DNA from: a bacterium
GTDB lineage: Bacteria; Pseudomonadota; Alphaproteobacteria; Micavibrionales; UBA2020
DNA length: 64,000 nt
Assembly (NCBI GenBank): GCA_029945425.1
Contig: JAQSDV010000004.1
Location: forward strand, 728,981 to 792,980
Direction: 5' to 3'
Both the position numbers and the translations under genes were made by a program. Within the stretch, counting starts at the first letter, position 1, and each line of letters opens with the position of its first letter. Shown one piece after another: positions 1 to 8,087 of this stretch. The notes below the pieces were generated by a model. It did not search any database. It was not told the origin of the DNA and saw only the letters and a list, made by a program, of their open reading frames with translations.

Positions 1-311
1 GCTTCGTCCGACAGCATGTTGCGGATCGCCTTGTCGGCGGTCAGGGTGTATTTGCGGCCCTTGGCGTCCATGCCTTCATAACGTGCCTTGACGAGTGCGA
101 CCTGACCGGGCGTCGTCTTTTCCTTGGTCGGCAATTCGGTCAGCTGGATCTGGCGCGGGTCTTCCGACAGGCGCGCGACCACAAGGCCGATCAGCCCCAG
201 CGCCACCAGCGGCAGCGTGATTTTCGAAATGCGCACGAACCAGCTATAGCCGCCGCCGCGCGCGGCAAGGCGGGTGGAATTCGCGCTGCGAGATTTGGGT
301 TTTTTAGGCAA
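1..311 (-). CDS. lptC: LPS export protein LptC, N-terminal part (runs off the left edge)
   Basis: Only the first 103 codons lie in the window. The product starts PKKPKSRSANSTRLAARGGG, followed by one hydrophobic segment (about residues 26-46, ISKITLPLVALGLIGLVVA) and then a periplasmic stretch with LTADKAIRNMLSDEA. This basic tail, single anchor and beta-type domain fit LptC (DUF1239), which passes LPS from the LptBFG ABC complex to LptA. The only usable start is a TTG at 311, because an in-frame stop lies three codons upstream; it overlaps the end of kdsD, so translation is probably coupled. In alphaproteobacteria kdsD-lptC is usually followed by lptA, lptB and rpoN, which would lie to the left of position 1 (inference). 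Confidence 0.8.
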   Translation of the reverse strand, partial: MPKKPKSRSANSTRLAARGGGYSWFVRISKITLPLVALGLIGLVVARLSEDPRQIQLTELPTKEKTTPGQVALVKARYEGMDAKGRKYTLTADKAIRNMLSDE

Positions 312-1320
312 AACCCGCTCTCAGGCAATCATGGAGGTGCAGCAAACCGACCGGCTTGCCCGCATCGTCAACCACGACCAGCGCCGTGATTTTGCGGAAG
401 GTGTTTTTCATGTCGTTCATCACCGCCATGGCTTCGGCGACCAGCATATCGGGGCCGGTGACCTTGGGCGTTTTCGTCATGATGTCTTTTGCCTGTTTAT
501 CCATCAGGTCTTTGCTCAGATGGCGGCGGATGTCGCCGTCGGTGATCAGGCCGGCCATCGTGCCATCCGCATTTACCAAGGCCACGCAGCCAAAGCCCTT
601 TGCGCTGATGGTCGGGATGACATCGCGCACCAATGCGGTTTCGGATGCGACGGGCAGCGCGTCGCCGGTATGCATGATTTCCGATACCTTCATCAGCTGC
701 TGGCCCAGTTTGCCGCCGGGGTGGAAAATCTTGAAGTCTTTCGCGCTGAAGCCTTTGCGCTCCAGAAGCGTGATCGCCAGCGCATCGCCCAGCGCCATCG
801 TCATGGTGGTCGAGGTCGTGGGCGCAAGGCCGTTCGGGCAGGCTTCGGGGCAGGGCGGCAGCAGCAGCACCACATCCGATTTCTGCCCCAGCGTCGATTC
901 AGGGCGGCTGGTCACGCCGATCAGGGGGATTGCGAAACGGCGCGTGTATTCGATGAGGTCGAGGAGTTCTTTCGCTTCGCCGGAATTCGACATCGCCAGC
1001 ACCACGTCGCCGCGCACGATCATGCCCATGTCGCCATGGCTGGTTTCGGCGGGATGGACGAAGAAGGCGGGGGTGCCGGTCGACGACATGGTCGCGGCGA
1101 TCTTGCGCGCCACATGGCCGCTCTTGCCCATGCCGGTCACGATCACGCGGCCTTCGGCGGCGGACATCATTTCAATCGCCTGGTCGAAACTCTCGTTCAG
1201 GAAATCCGCCAGTTGCAGCAGCGCGTCGCCTTCGGTCTTCAGCACGCGGCGGCCGGTTTCGATGGTCTCGGCGGCGGCTGCCTGGGTACGGGCGGTTTCG
1301 GGCAGTTTGGCGATTTTCAT
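304..1320 (-). CDS. kdsD: Arabinose-5-phosphate isomerase KdsD (KpsF/GutQ family)
   Basis: A 338-residue protein that interconverts ribulose 5-phosphate and arabinose 5-phosphate, the first step towards Kdo for lipopolysaccharide. The N-terminal SIS sugar-isomerase domain (about residues 50-185) shows GRVIVTGMGKSGHVARKIAA and AMSNSGEAKELLDL. Two CBS domains follow (about 215-270 and 285-338), with IMHTGDALPVA and GLITDGDIRRHL. Length and domain order are those of the family. It runs into lptC with a short overlap, the usual alphaproteobacterial LPS cluster. The 157 bases upstream, up to the convergently placed end of rnd, carry no gene and should hold the promoter. Confidence 0.93.
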   Translation of the reverse strand: MKIAKLPETARTQAAAAETIETGRRVLKTEGDALLQLADFLNESFDQAIEMMSAAEGRVIVTGMGKSGHVARKIAATMSSTGTPAFFVHPAETSHGDMGMIVRGDVVLAMSNSGEAKELLDLIEYTRRFAIPLIGVTSRPESTLGQKSDVVLLLPPCPEACPNGLAPTTSTTMTMALGDALAITLLERKGFSAKDFKIFHPGGKLGQQLMKVSEIMHTGDALPVASETALVRDVIPTISAKGFGCVALVNADGTMAGLITDGDIRRHLSKDLMDKQAKDIMTKTPKVTGPDMLVAEAMAVMNDMKNTFRKITALVVVDDAGKPVGLLHLHDCLRAGFA

Positions 1321-1477
1321 GGCGGTTCTCGCTGTTGGTGGCGGCTTTGAAAACTATACGTTTAAAAGCCGGTTTATCATGCGTTGTGCGGCGCAAAATA
1401 TCTATCAAATTTATGTTGTTATGTCAATTCGTTCAAGTAATTTACATAACCATAAATCAGCGTTTAATTCCGCATTG

Positions 1478-2089
1478 TTAATGCGTGAAAATATCCTCTT
1501 CCGCCCAGCCCGCCATGTCCAGCAGGGCGCGGTGGGGCAGGAAGCCGAAGCAGGCGGTCGCCAGTTCCATCCGGCCTTCGCGCACCAGCGATTCGTCCAG
1601 GATGGCGCGGATGCGGTGCAGGTGCAGCACATCGGTCGCGGCATATTCGATCTGTTCGGGGCTGAGCGTGGCCGCGCCCCAGTCGGTCGTCTGCTGTTGC
1701 TTGTCGATATCCAGCTGCAGCAGATCCTTCACGAGGTTTTTCAGGCTGTGATGGCCGGTATAGGTGCGCGCGATGCGCGATGCGATCTTGGTGCAGTAAA
1801 TCGGCGCAGTCAGCACGCCCAGATAGGTATGCATGACACCCACATCGAAACGCGCGAAATGGAACAGCTTGGTGATTTTGGGGTCGGCTAGCAGTTTTTT
1901 CAGGTTCGGCGCGTTGTAATTCGATGTGCTGAATTTCACCAGATGCACATTGCCGTCGCCAGACGACAGCTGGACGAGGCACAGGCGGTCGCGCATGGGG
2001 CGAAGGCCGAGGGTTTCGGTATCGATCGCAACGACGGCGCCCAGATCAAGGCCCGCTGGCAAATCGCCCTCATGCAGTGTTACATTCAT
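1478..2089 (-). CDS. rnd: Ribonuclease D, short alphaproteobacterial form
   Basis: A 203-residue 3'-5' exoribonuclease of the DEDDy class, active in tRNA and stable-RNA 3' processing. ExoI is VAIDTETLGL (Asp and Glu ligands), exoII is FHFARFDVGVMHTYLG (Asp), and exoIII is YAATDVLHLHRI (Tyr and Asp). No HRDC domain follows, so it is much shorter than the roughly 370-residue E. coli enzyme, as is normal in alphaproteobacteria. The frame stays open upstream to 2209, but that extension is composition-poor; the ATG at 2089 beginning MNVTLHEGDLP is the better start. It is divergent from the gene at 2145. Confidence 0.9.
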   Translation of the reverse strand: MNVTLHEGDLPAGLDLGAVVAIDTETLGLRPMRDRLCLVQLSSGDGNVHLVKFSTSNYNAPNLKKLLADPKITKLFHFARFDVGVMHTYLGVLTAPIYCTKIASRIARTYTGHHSLKNLVKDLLQLDIDKQQQTTDWGAATLSPEQIEYAATDVLHLHRIRAILDESLVREGRMELATACFGFLPHRALLDMAGWAEEDIFTH

Positions 2090-2144
2090 TTTGTTGCCCG
2101 TTTTATTGATGTTTTGTTCAAAAACTATATCAGGAGCGCATGAT

Positions 2145-2579
2145 ATGTCCAGAGGGCTAAAGCTGTTGCTCGCCTTGTTCTTCCTGAAACGCAAGGGCGG
2201 GAAGCGCATGATCCTGCTGATGCTGGTGATCGTGGCCTGGGCCGCCGTGTCGGGCTATTACACCTGCGCCCTGCCGGGACGACCTGCGCAGTTGCATTGC
2301 GCCGTTATCCGCAACACAGGATTTGCCCATCTGACGCGGGGCATGAACATGGATACGATTGCCGCATTGAAGGAAGAAACCCGCCCCGAGGACGTGCCGC
2401 ACCTGAAGGCCATGCTGCTGGGCAAGGACAGGATTGCCGCAATGACGGCCGCGGAAGTGCTGAAGGGCATGGGGCGCGACGCGCAAACCGCGCTGGCCGA
2501 GGCGTATAAGGAAGCAAAGGCCGGAAACGACACAAGCCGTGCCATGCTCATAAATGAACACGGTGGCTTGGGTCTCTAA
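2145..2579 (+). CDS. Small membrane-anchored protein with a HEAT-like tail, function unknown
   Basis: A 144-residue product. The ATG at 2145 is preceded by CAGGAG at 2131, a good ribosome binding site. A basic N-terminus (MSRGLKLLLALFFLKRKGGKR) leads into one hydrophobic helix (MILLMLVIVAWAAVSGYYT). From about residue 70 the protein has two amphipathic helices, DVPHLKAMLLGKDRIAAMTA and AEVLKGMGRDAQTALAEAYK, with the spacing of HEAT/armadillo-type repeats. I do not recognise a family. It is divergent from rnd and followed after 13 bases by tRNA-Leu on the other strand. Confidence 0.6.
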   Translation: MSRGLKLLLALFFLKRKGGKRMILLMLVIVAWAAVSGYYTCALPGRPAQLHCAVIRNTGFAHLTRGMNMDTIAALKEETRPEDVPHLKAMLLGKDRIAAMTAAEVLKGMGRDAQTALAEAYKEAKAGNDTSRAMLINEHGGLGL

Positions 2580-2592
2580 TTTTTAGAAAGAA

Positions 2593-2679
2593 TGGTGCCC
2601 AAAATAAGACTCGAACTTACACGGGTGTAACCCCACAGGTACCTGAAACCTGCGCGTCTACCAATTCCGCCATTTGGGC
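2593..2679 (-). tRNA. tRNA-Leu (anticodon CAG)
   Basis: An 87-nt tRNA read on the minus strand. The acceptor arms GCCCAAA and TTTGGGC pair, followed by discriminator A and an encoded CCA (positions 2595-2593). The D-arm begins TGGCGGAATTGGTAGACGCG, typical of leucine and other class II tRNAs. The anticodon stem CAGGT/ACCTG holds the loop TTCAGGT, giving CAG. A variable arm (TGGGGTTACACCC region) precedes the T-arm with GTTCGAGTC. Confidence 0.95.
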
Positions 2680-2840
2680 ACGGGTGCTTGGTGGCATGAG
2701 TAATAATGGAAGTCCGGGGGGTTTGTCAAATGTTATCAAGGAATAGGGAAAAACCCAGCTTTTTGCCGCCTTTTTGTTTGGCGTTCACGTCAGGTTGCCC
2801 GTAAAATTACCGCCTAGGCAACAAGGGGGACAGTGCTGCC

Positions 2841-3686
2841 ATGGAAATTCTGGTCATCGACCGCGAATCTCTCACCAACCAGCTGATCGCGCACAAGCTG
2901 GAGGCCAAGGGCCACAAAGTGGTGACGGAAGAGAACAAGAACGCCGCTTTCGAACTTTTGAAAAACGGCAAATTCGACTGCGTGATGGTCGACCCCGCCC
3001 CGCTGTCGGAAGCGCGCCCCGTGGTGATCGGCGTCTGGAAAAATATCCGCACGGCGTCGAAGCCCTACCTGCTGCTGCTGTCGAAAAACGCCACGACCGA
3101 GGATGCGATCACGGCAGGCACCAATGATGTCATCAACAAACCTCTATCGACTATCGATCTTGAAACCAAGATCGGGAATGCCGAACGCCTCACGGCGCTC
3201 AGCCGCCACCTCGCGCGCGAAGACAACGTGCATTCGACAGGCGGCATGATCGGCAAGGCGGCATTCAACCAGTTGTTCCTGTCCGCTATCGACCGTTCGT
3301 TCCGTTACGCGGAACGCAGCCTGATCGTTTTCATCACCGTGACCAACCATGCCGAACTGACGGCAGGCGGCACGGAGGCCTATGCCGAAACATTCAAGAA
3401 ACTGACCGAAAAAATGACCTTCATGCGCCGCCAGTCGGACGTCATCGGGCGTCTGGGCGCGGATTCATTCGCGGTACTGCTGCAACGCCCGATCTATGAA
3501 TCGGAACCTGTTGATGCCATCAACCGTTTCTCCGAAGTGCTGACGAAATTCCACGAGTCATTCGAGGACAAATCGAAGGCGCCGAGGATTAACCTGAAAC
3601 TGATCGAACTGCCGCAGGGCGCGCAGCAAACCGAACGCTTCGTCCCGCCCGCGCATGACTCTGCCGCCGAAGTTGCCGAGAAATAA
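2841..3686 (+). CDS. Response-regulator receiver protein with a degenerate GGDEF-like domain
   Basis: A 281-residue protein. Residues 1-118 form a REC domain: acidic D7, phospho-acceptor D51 in CVMVDPAP and K100 in INKPLS match the CheY pattern. Residues about 134-265 have the fold order of a GGDEF domain, but where the active-site motif should be the sequence is RLGADSFAVLLQ (GADSF at 206-210), so c-di-GMP synthesis is unlikely. It may act as a phosphorylation-gated protein or GTP sensor (inference). A ribosome binding site (AAGGGGGAC) lies upstream. It is followed by pmbA after 16 bases. Confidence 0.8.
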   Translation: MEILVIDRESLTNQLIAHKLEAKGHKVVTEENKNAAFELLKNGKFDCVMVDPAPLSEARPVVIGVWKNIRTASKPYLLLLSKNATTEDAITAGTNDVINKPLSTIDLETKIGNAERLTALSRHLAREDNVHSTGGMIGKAAFNQLFLSAIDRSFRYAERSLIVFITVTNHAELTAGGTEAYAETFKKLTEKMTFMRRQSDVIGRLGADSFAVLLQRPIYESEPVDAINRFSEVLTKFHESFEDKSKAPRINLKLIELPQGAQQTERFVPPAHDSAAEVAEK

Positions 3687-3702
3687 ATAAAAAGGAAAAA
3701 CC

Positions 3703-5052
3703 ATGGCCGACGCGAAACAGGCAGAAACCCTGCAACTGCTGCAAGACGTGCTGAAAAAAGCAAAGGCTGCCGGCGCGACGGATGCGGATGCCGTGCTGTC
3801 GGACACCGCCTCCGTCTCCGTCACGCGCCGCAACGGCGAGCCGGAATCACTGGTGCGGTCCGAAGAAGCCGAAATCGGCCTGCGCGTGCTGGTCGGCGGC
3901 AAACAGGCGATCGTGTCATCTTCCGACCGCTCCCCCGAGGCATTGCAGCAGATGGCGGAGCGTGCGGTCGCGATGGCGCGCATGGTGCCCGAAGATAAAT
4001 ACGCAGGCTTGGCCGACGCGTCCGAAATCGCCAAGAGCTTCCCCGACCTTGATCTGTATGACGCATCCGATTTGAGCGTCGAAAAAATGAGCGAGATGGC
4101 CGACACCGCCGAAAACGCGGCGCTGGACGTGGAAGGCGTCACCAATTCCGACGGCGCTGAATGCGGCGTGTCGAAAGAAACATCCTATTACGCGGCGACC
4201 AACGGCTTCGTCGGCGGTTATTCGGCGTCGGGTTTCAGCATGTCTGTTTCCGTGATTGCGGGCGAAGACGCGCACATGGAAACGGATTACGATTTCGATT
4301 CCACTGCCTACCTCAAAGATCTGGCCGACCCCGCATCGATTGGCCGCAGTGCCGGCGAGCGTGCCGTGAAGGCGCTGAACCCGCGCAAGGGCCCCACCAA
4401 AACAATGCCGATCATTTTCGACCGCCGCACGGCGGGTGGCGTAATCGGGTCATTGGCAGGTGCGATCAGCGGCAGCGCCGTTGCACGCGGCACGACATTC
4501 CTGAAGGATTCGATGGGCAAGCAGATTTTCCCTGCGAATATTTCCGTGATCGACGATCCGTTCCTGAAACGCGGCGCGCGGTCGCACCCCTTTGACGGCG
4601 AGGGCGTGGCCCCGCAAAAACGCAGCATCATCGATAACGGCGTATTGACCGGCTGGCTGCTGGATACGTCTTCGGCAAAACAGCTTGGCCTGAAAACCAC
4701 GGGCAACGCCGCGCGCAGCGCATCGTCGCCGCCCAGCCCTCGCGCTGCGAATTTCTACATGCAACCCGGCGAGAAAACGGTCGAGGAACTCATCAAGGAT
4801 ATCGACGAAGGTTTCTTTGTGACGCAATTGATGGGGTCGGGCGCAAATCCCGTGACTGGTGATTACAGCCGTGGCGCGCGCGGGTTCTGGATCGAAAAAG
4901 GCCAGATCACCTATCCCGTCGCGGAAATGACGATTGCGGGCAACATCATGCAAATGTGGCTGGACCTTGAAGCGGCGAATGACCTGATCTTCAAATACGG
5001 CGTCGATACACCCACGCTGCGCATTGCGAAAATGACGGTAGCGGGTGCTTAA
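3703..5052 (+). CDS. pmbA: TldE/PmbA family metallopeptidase subunit
   Basis: A 449-residue protein of the TldD/TldE (U62) family. TldD and TldE form a heterodimer that degrades unfolded peptides and, in some bacteria, matures modified peptides such as microcin B17. Family marks: ADAVLSDTASVSVTRRNGEPE near the N-terminus, a central GFSMSVSVIAGEDAHMETDY, and a C-terminal block with NGVLTGWLLDTSSAKQLGL and MGSGANPVTGDYSRGARGFW. No HExxxH zinc motif is present, which identifies the TldE (PmbA) rather than TldD subunit; tldD must be elsewhere. The ATG follows AAGGAAAAACC. Confidence 0.92.
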   Translation: MADAKQAETLQLLQDVLKKAKAAGATDADAVLSDTASVSVTRRNGEPESLVRSEEAEIGLRVLVGGKQAIVSSSDRSPEALQQMAERAVAMARMVPEDKYAGLADASEIAKSFPDLDLYDASDLSVEKMSEMADTAENAALDVEGVTNSDGAECGVSKETSYYAATNGFVGGYSASGFSMSVSVIAGEDAHMETDYDFDSTAYLKDLADPASIGRSAGERAVKALNPRKGPTKTMPIIFDRRTAGGVIGSLAGAISGSAVARGTTFLKDSMGKQIFPANISVIDDPFLKRGARSHPFDGEGVAPQKRSIIDNGVLTGWLLDTSSAKQLGLKTTGNAARSASSPPSPRAANFYMQPGEKTVEELIKDIDEGFFVTQLMGSGANPVTGDYSRGARGFWIEKGQITYPVAEMTIAGNIMQMWLDLEAANDLIFKYGVDTPTLRIAKMTVAGA

Positions 5053-5055
5053 AGC

Positions 5056-5616
5056 CTAGCCTGCGTTAGCGTGCAGGTGATTGCGCGGACGGAAGGGGAT
5101 CACGACGCCCCATTCTTCCTTGCGCGGCACAGGTGCAGGCGCTGCAGGTTTCGGTTGCGCGAACATCGCCTTGAATTCCGGCATCGGATCGGCTGCGGGT
5201 TCGGTAATATCCTGCTTGTTGAAAACCTGTTCCATCATGCGGATCGAAATATCCAGCGCGCGGGCATGGAACACGGACAGCCCCAGTTCGATCACGCCCT
5301 TTTGCGGATTGTTATAGTCCTCGCCATCCAGCGAGAGTTTGGTGACGCGGTAATATCCGGCGCGGGCGGTGCGCTCCGCATACAAATAAAAACTCTCCGT
5401 GTAGACGGGGTGCAGCTTGCCCGCATCGTCTTCGTAATTTTTCTTGATGTGTTTCATTTCCGCGATCAGGCGTTCACCGCCCGCTTCAAAACGGATTTCC
5501 GCGAAGCCTTCCAGATTCTTTTTCAGGGTGTCAAAATAATGCCATTCGATCCGGCCGCGCTCCTTCGCCTCGGGTGCGCCCATTTTCTGCAGAAGGTCGT
5601 TGATGGCATAGAGCAT
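5056..5616 (-). CDS. Conserved hypothetical protein with proline-rich C-terminus
   Basis: I do not recognise the family. The chosen ATG (5616, MLYAINDLLQKMGAPEAKER) is preceded by AGGGAGAG at suitable distance; the frame also remains open to an ATG at 5703, so a 215-residue version is possible. The body is soluble, mixed alpha/beta, with many Tyr and Glu residues, and ends in a short Ala/Pro linker (AQPKPAAPAPVPRKEEWG). It is convergent with pmbA, only three bases away, and divergent from the small gene at 5764. Confidence 0.55.
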   Translation of the reverse strand: MLYAINDLLQKMGAPEAKERGRIEWHYFDTLKKNLEGFAEIRFEAGGERLIAEMKHIKKNYEDDAGKLHPVYTESFYLYAERTARAGYYRVTKLSLDGEDYNNPQKGVIELGLSVFHARALDISIRMMEQVFNKQDITEPAADPMPEFKAMFAQPKPAAPAPVPRKEEWGVVIPFRPRNHLHANAG

Positions 5617-5763
5617 GCGGTTCTCTCCCTGTTCATTTTCAAAATAAGGCAAATTGGTTGAGAAAGCGTTGCGCTCGATTGTCATAACCGGCGCGATTGA
5701 CACACGGTTAGCCTGCGCCCATGATTGGCTATCTGATTGAAATGCGCGACTTATGGGGCAGCC

Positions 5764-6186
5764 ATGAAGAACCCGCTGAAATCCGCCGGTGAAAAACTCC
5801 GCAACTTTGCGCTGAAATTCGCGCCCCGTAAAAAATCCGAAACACCGAAAACCTTCATTGATGGTCTGGGCGATAGCGGCATTATCGGCGGCCTTGCCCT
5901 GATCGGCACCGCCGCCTTCCTGACCGCCGCGCCCAGCACGATGCTGCTGGCGGGCGGCGCCTTTGTTGTGGGTGGCCTTGCCGCCAAATTCACCGCAGCG
6001 CGCATGAAACCCGCAACGCTCGACGTGACCGCACCAAAAAAACCGGCTGTGCCCGCGCCCGTCGAAAAACCGTCGACGCTCGCCAATAAAACGCTCGGTC
6101 CTGCATTTAAAAATGCGAATGACGATGTGAAGACGGCAGTCGCGGCAAAACCCGCGCCGAAGCCGCGCTTCGTACCGAAGCCGTAA
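5764..6186 (+). CDS. Small membrane protein with Ala/Pro-rich tail, unknown
   Basis: A 140-residue product. The ATG at 5764 (MKNPLKSAGEKLRNFALKFA) follows a GGGGCA sequence; an upstream ATG at 5737 is less likely. A basic amphipathic N-terminus is followed by two hydrophobic stretches (about residues 45-62 and 65-82, GIIGGLALIGTAAFLTA and STMLLAGGAFVVGGLAA) joined by a short turn, then a low-complexity tail rich in Ala, Pro and Lys. It looks like a two-helix membrane hairpin with a flexible cytoplasmic tail. No family recognised. Confidence 0.5.
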   Translation: MKNPLKSAGEKLRNFALKFAPRKKSETPKTFIDGLGDSGIIGGLALIGTAAFLTAAPSTMLLAGGAFVVGGLAAKFTAARMKPATLDVTAPKKPAVPAPVEKPSTLANKTLGPAFKNANDDVKTAVAAKPAPKPRFVPKP

Positions 6187-6189
6187 TTT

Positions 6190-6720
6190 TTATTGCTTGA
6201 GTGCGGGCGGCGCAGCCGACCCCGCGCCCAGATTGCGCTGCATCAGCACCACATCCAGCCAGCGGCCGAATTTGTAGCCGACGTCTTTCAACAACCCCGT
6301 TTCCACAAAACCGAATTTGCGGTGCAGTTTCAGCGATCCTGTATTCGCGCTGTCGCCGATCACCGCAACCATCTGGCGTAAACCCAGTTTTTCGCAGCGG
6401 TCGATCAATGCCGCCATCAAAAGCGATCCCACACCGCTGCCAATACAGTCGGGATGCACATAAACAGAATTTTCGACGGTGAAGCGGTAGGCAGGGCGCG
6501 GGCGATAAGGGCCGGCATAGGCATAGCCCGTGATCTTGCCGTCCAGTTCCGCGACAATGCAGGGAAAACCGGCCTGCGCAATGGTGCCCAGCCGCTTTGT
6601 CATTTCCGCCGCATCCGGCGGTTCCAGTTCGAAAGATCCTGTGCCGTTCAGCACATGATGCGCATAGATGGCGGCAATCGCGCCGGTATCCTGCGCGGTC
6701 GCATCGCGCAGCTGCAGCAT
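6190..6720 (-). CDS. GNAT N-acetyltransferase of the Pat/MnaT type
   Basis: A 176-residue acetyltransferase resembling phosphinothricin/methionine-sulfoximine acetyltransferases (Pat, YncA/MnaT). Visible marks: AAIYAHHVLNGTGSFELEPP near the N-terminus, GYAYAGPYRPRPAYRFTVE, the acetyl-CoA loop VHPDCIGSGVGSLLMAALI, and a C-terminal LHRKFGFVETGLLKDVGYKF. Likely substrates are small amino-acid analogues; a detoxification or housekeeping role cannot be told apart from sequence. Its ATG shares one base with the stop of the upstream aminotransferase gene, so the two are co-transcribed and probably coupled. Confidence 0.85.
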   Translation of the reverse strand: MLQLRDATAQDTGAIAAIYAHHVLNGTGSFELEPPDAAEMTKRLGTIAQAGFPCIVAELDGKITGYAYAGPYRPRPAYRFTVENSVYVHPDCIGSGVGSLLMAALIDRCEKLGLRQMVAVIGDSANTGSLKLHRKFGFVETGLLKDVGYKFGRWLDVVLMQRNLGAGSAAPPALKQ

Positions 6721-7970
6721 CAGTTTTTGCCTTCCAGCTCGCGGATGACCGCGCGGACCTGTTCCAGCGCCCAGTCGATTTGCTCGCGGGTGATGGTCAG
6801 GGGCGGTGCGAAACGCACGACGGTGTGGTGCGTGTCTTTCGACAGAATGCCTTTTTCCATCAGCTTTTCGCAGACCTTGCGCGCGCCGACGCGGGCGGGG
6901 TCGAAATCCATGCCGATCCAGAGTCCGCGGCCGCGCACGCCGGTCACCAGCGGGCTGTTGATGCCGCGCAGCTGTTCCTGCATATACGCGCCCAGAATGG
7001 CGCTGTTCTGCACCATGCCTTCTTCCTCCAGCACCTTCAGCGCCTCGAGGCCGACGGCAGCCGCCAGCGGATTGCCGCCAAAGGTCGAACCATGGCTGCC
7101 GGGCTTGAACAATTCCATCACGGCCTTTTTGCCGACGATGGCGGAAACGGGCAGCAACCCGCCGCCCAGCGCCTTGCCGAGGATCAGCACATCGGGCAGC
7201 ACGTTTTCATGCTGGTAGCAGAACATCTTGCCGGTACGGCCAAGGCCGGACTGCACTTCGTCCAGAATCAGGATGACGTTTTTCTCGTCGCACAATTTGC
7301 GCAGGCCCTGCAGGAAGCCGTCATGCGGCGTCTTGATGCCCGCTTCGCCCTGAATGGGTTCGAACAGGATGGCGGCGGTGTTGGGTGTGATCGCGGCTTC
7401 AATCGCCTTCAGGTCGTCAAACGGCACGGCCTTGAAACCGGGCGTGAAGGGGCCGAAATTCTTGCGGTAATCGGCTTCGGTCGAAAAGCTGATGATGGTC
7501 GTGGTGCGGCCATGGAAATTGCCGTCGGCCACGATGATCTCGGCCTGATTTTCGGGGATGCCTTTAACGACATAGCCCCATTGGCGGGCGGCCTTCACGG
7601 CGGTTTCGACGGCTTCGGCGCCGGTGTTCATCGGCAGGACCTGGTCGAGGCCGGTCAGCTGCACCAGTTTCTCGACAAACGGGCCGAGTGTGTTGGTGTG
7701 GTAGGCGCGGCTGCACATGGCAAGCTTCTGCGCCTGATCGGTCAGCGCCTTCACGATGCGGGGGTGCGAATGGCCCAGCGAGACAGCGGAATAGGCGCTC
7801 ATCATGTCGAGGTATTTCTTGCCCTCGTGATCCCAGAGGTAACAACCCTCGCCGCGGTTCAGTACGACCGGCAGCGGGTGGTAGTTTTTCGCCACAAACT
7901 GCGCTTCATGCTCGATCAGTTTCTGGGTCGGGGATTTGGACGAGAACATCTCGATGATTTTGTTTAACAT
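6720..7970 (-). CDS. rocD: Ornithine--oxo-acid aminotransferase
   Basis: A 416-residue class III PLP aminotransferase converting ornithine plus 2-oxoglutarate to glutamate semialdehyde and glutamate. Marks: YLDMMSAYSAVSLGHSHPRI, the PLP phosphate site MNTGAEAVETAVKAAR, the substrate loop ADGNFHGRTTTIISFS, the DEVQSGLGRTG motif with the cofactor Asp, and the Schiff-base lysine in LILGKALGGGLLPVSA. MSAYSAVSLGH favours ornithine over acetylornithine aminotransferase. An N-terminal extension of about 12 residues precedes the conserved body. It is divergent from ald across 117 bases, placing two amino-acid catabolic genes on one control region. Confidence 0.9.
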   Translation of the reverse strand: MLNKIIEMFSSKSPTQKLIEHEAQFVAKNYHPLPVVLNRGEGCYLWDHEGKKYLDMMSAYSAVSLGHSHPRIVKALTDQAQKLAMCSRAYHTNTLGPFVEKLVQLTGLDQVLPMNTGAEAVETAVKAARQWGYVVKGIPENQAEIIVADGNFHGRTTTIISFSTEADYRKNFGPFTPGFKAVPFDDLKAIEAAITPNTAAILFEPIQGEAGIKTPHDGFLQGLRKLCDEKNVILILDEVQSGLGRTGKMFCYQHENVLPDVLILGKALGGGLLPVSAIVGKKAVMELFKPGSHGSTFGGNPLAAAVGLEALKVLEEEGMVQNSAILGAYMQEQLRGINSPLVTGVRGRGLWIGMDFDPARVGARKVCEKLMEKGILSKDTHHTVVRFAPPLTITREQIDWALEQVRAVIRELEGKN

Positions 7971-8037
7971 AATGGCTCACTTGAATTGGTTTGGGCATAA
8001 CTATAGTATGGCCGCATCTGACAACCCCGAGTCTGGG

Positions 8038-8059
8038 CGGGGGCCGTTTCATGGCCCCG
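8038..8059 (+). promoter_or_regulatory. GC-rich hairpin in the ald leader
   Basis: GGGGCC at 8040-8045 pairs with GGCCCC at 8053-8058 around a 7-nt loop, 29 bases upstream of the ald start and before its AGGAGA ribosome binding site. The octamer CCCCGAGT occurs on both sides of the hairpin. No T-tract follows, so it is not a standard terminator; it could stabilise the mRNA or be an operator for an Lrp-type regulator (speculation). Confidence 0.3.
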
Positions 8060-8087
8060 AGTATCAGGCTCCCTAGGAGAAAAAGCA

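Noticed and set aside
356..1891. Long plus-strand open frame across kdsD and rnd
   Set aside because: It lies antisense to two clear genes; its product is Ser/Arg-rich without motifs. High GC makes such antisense frames common.
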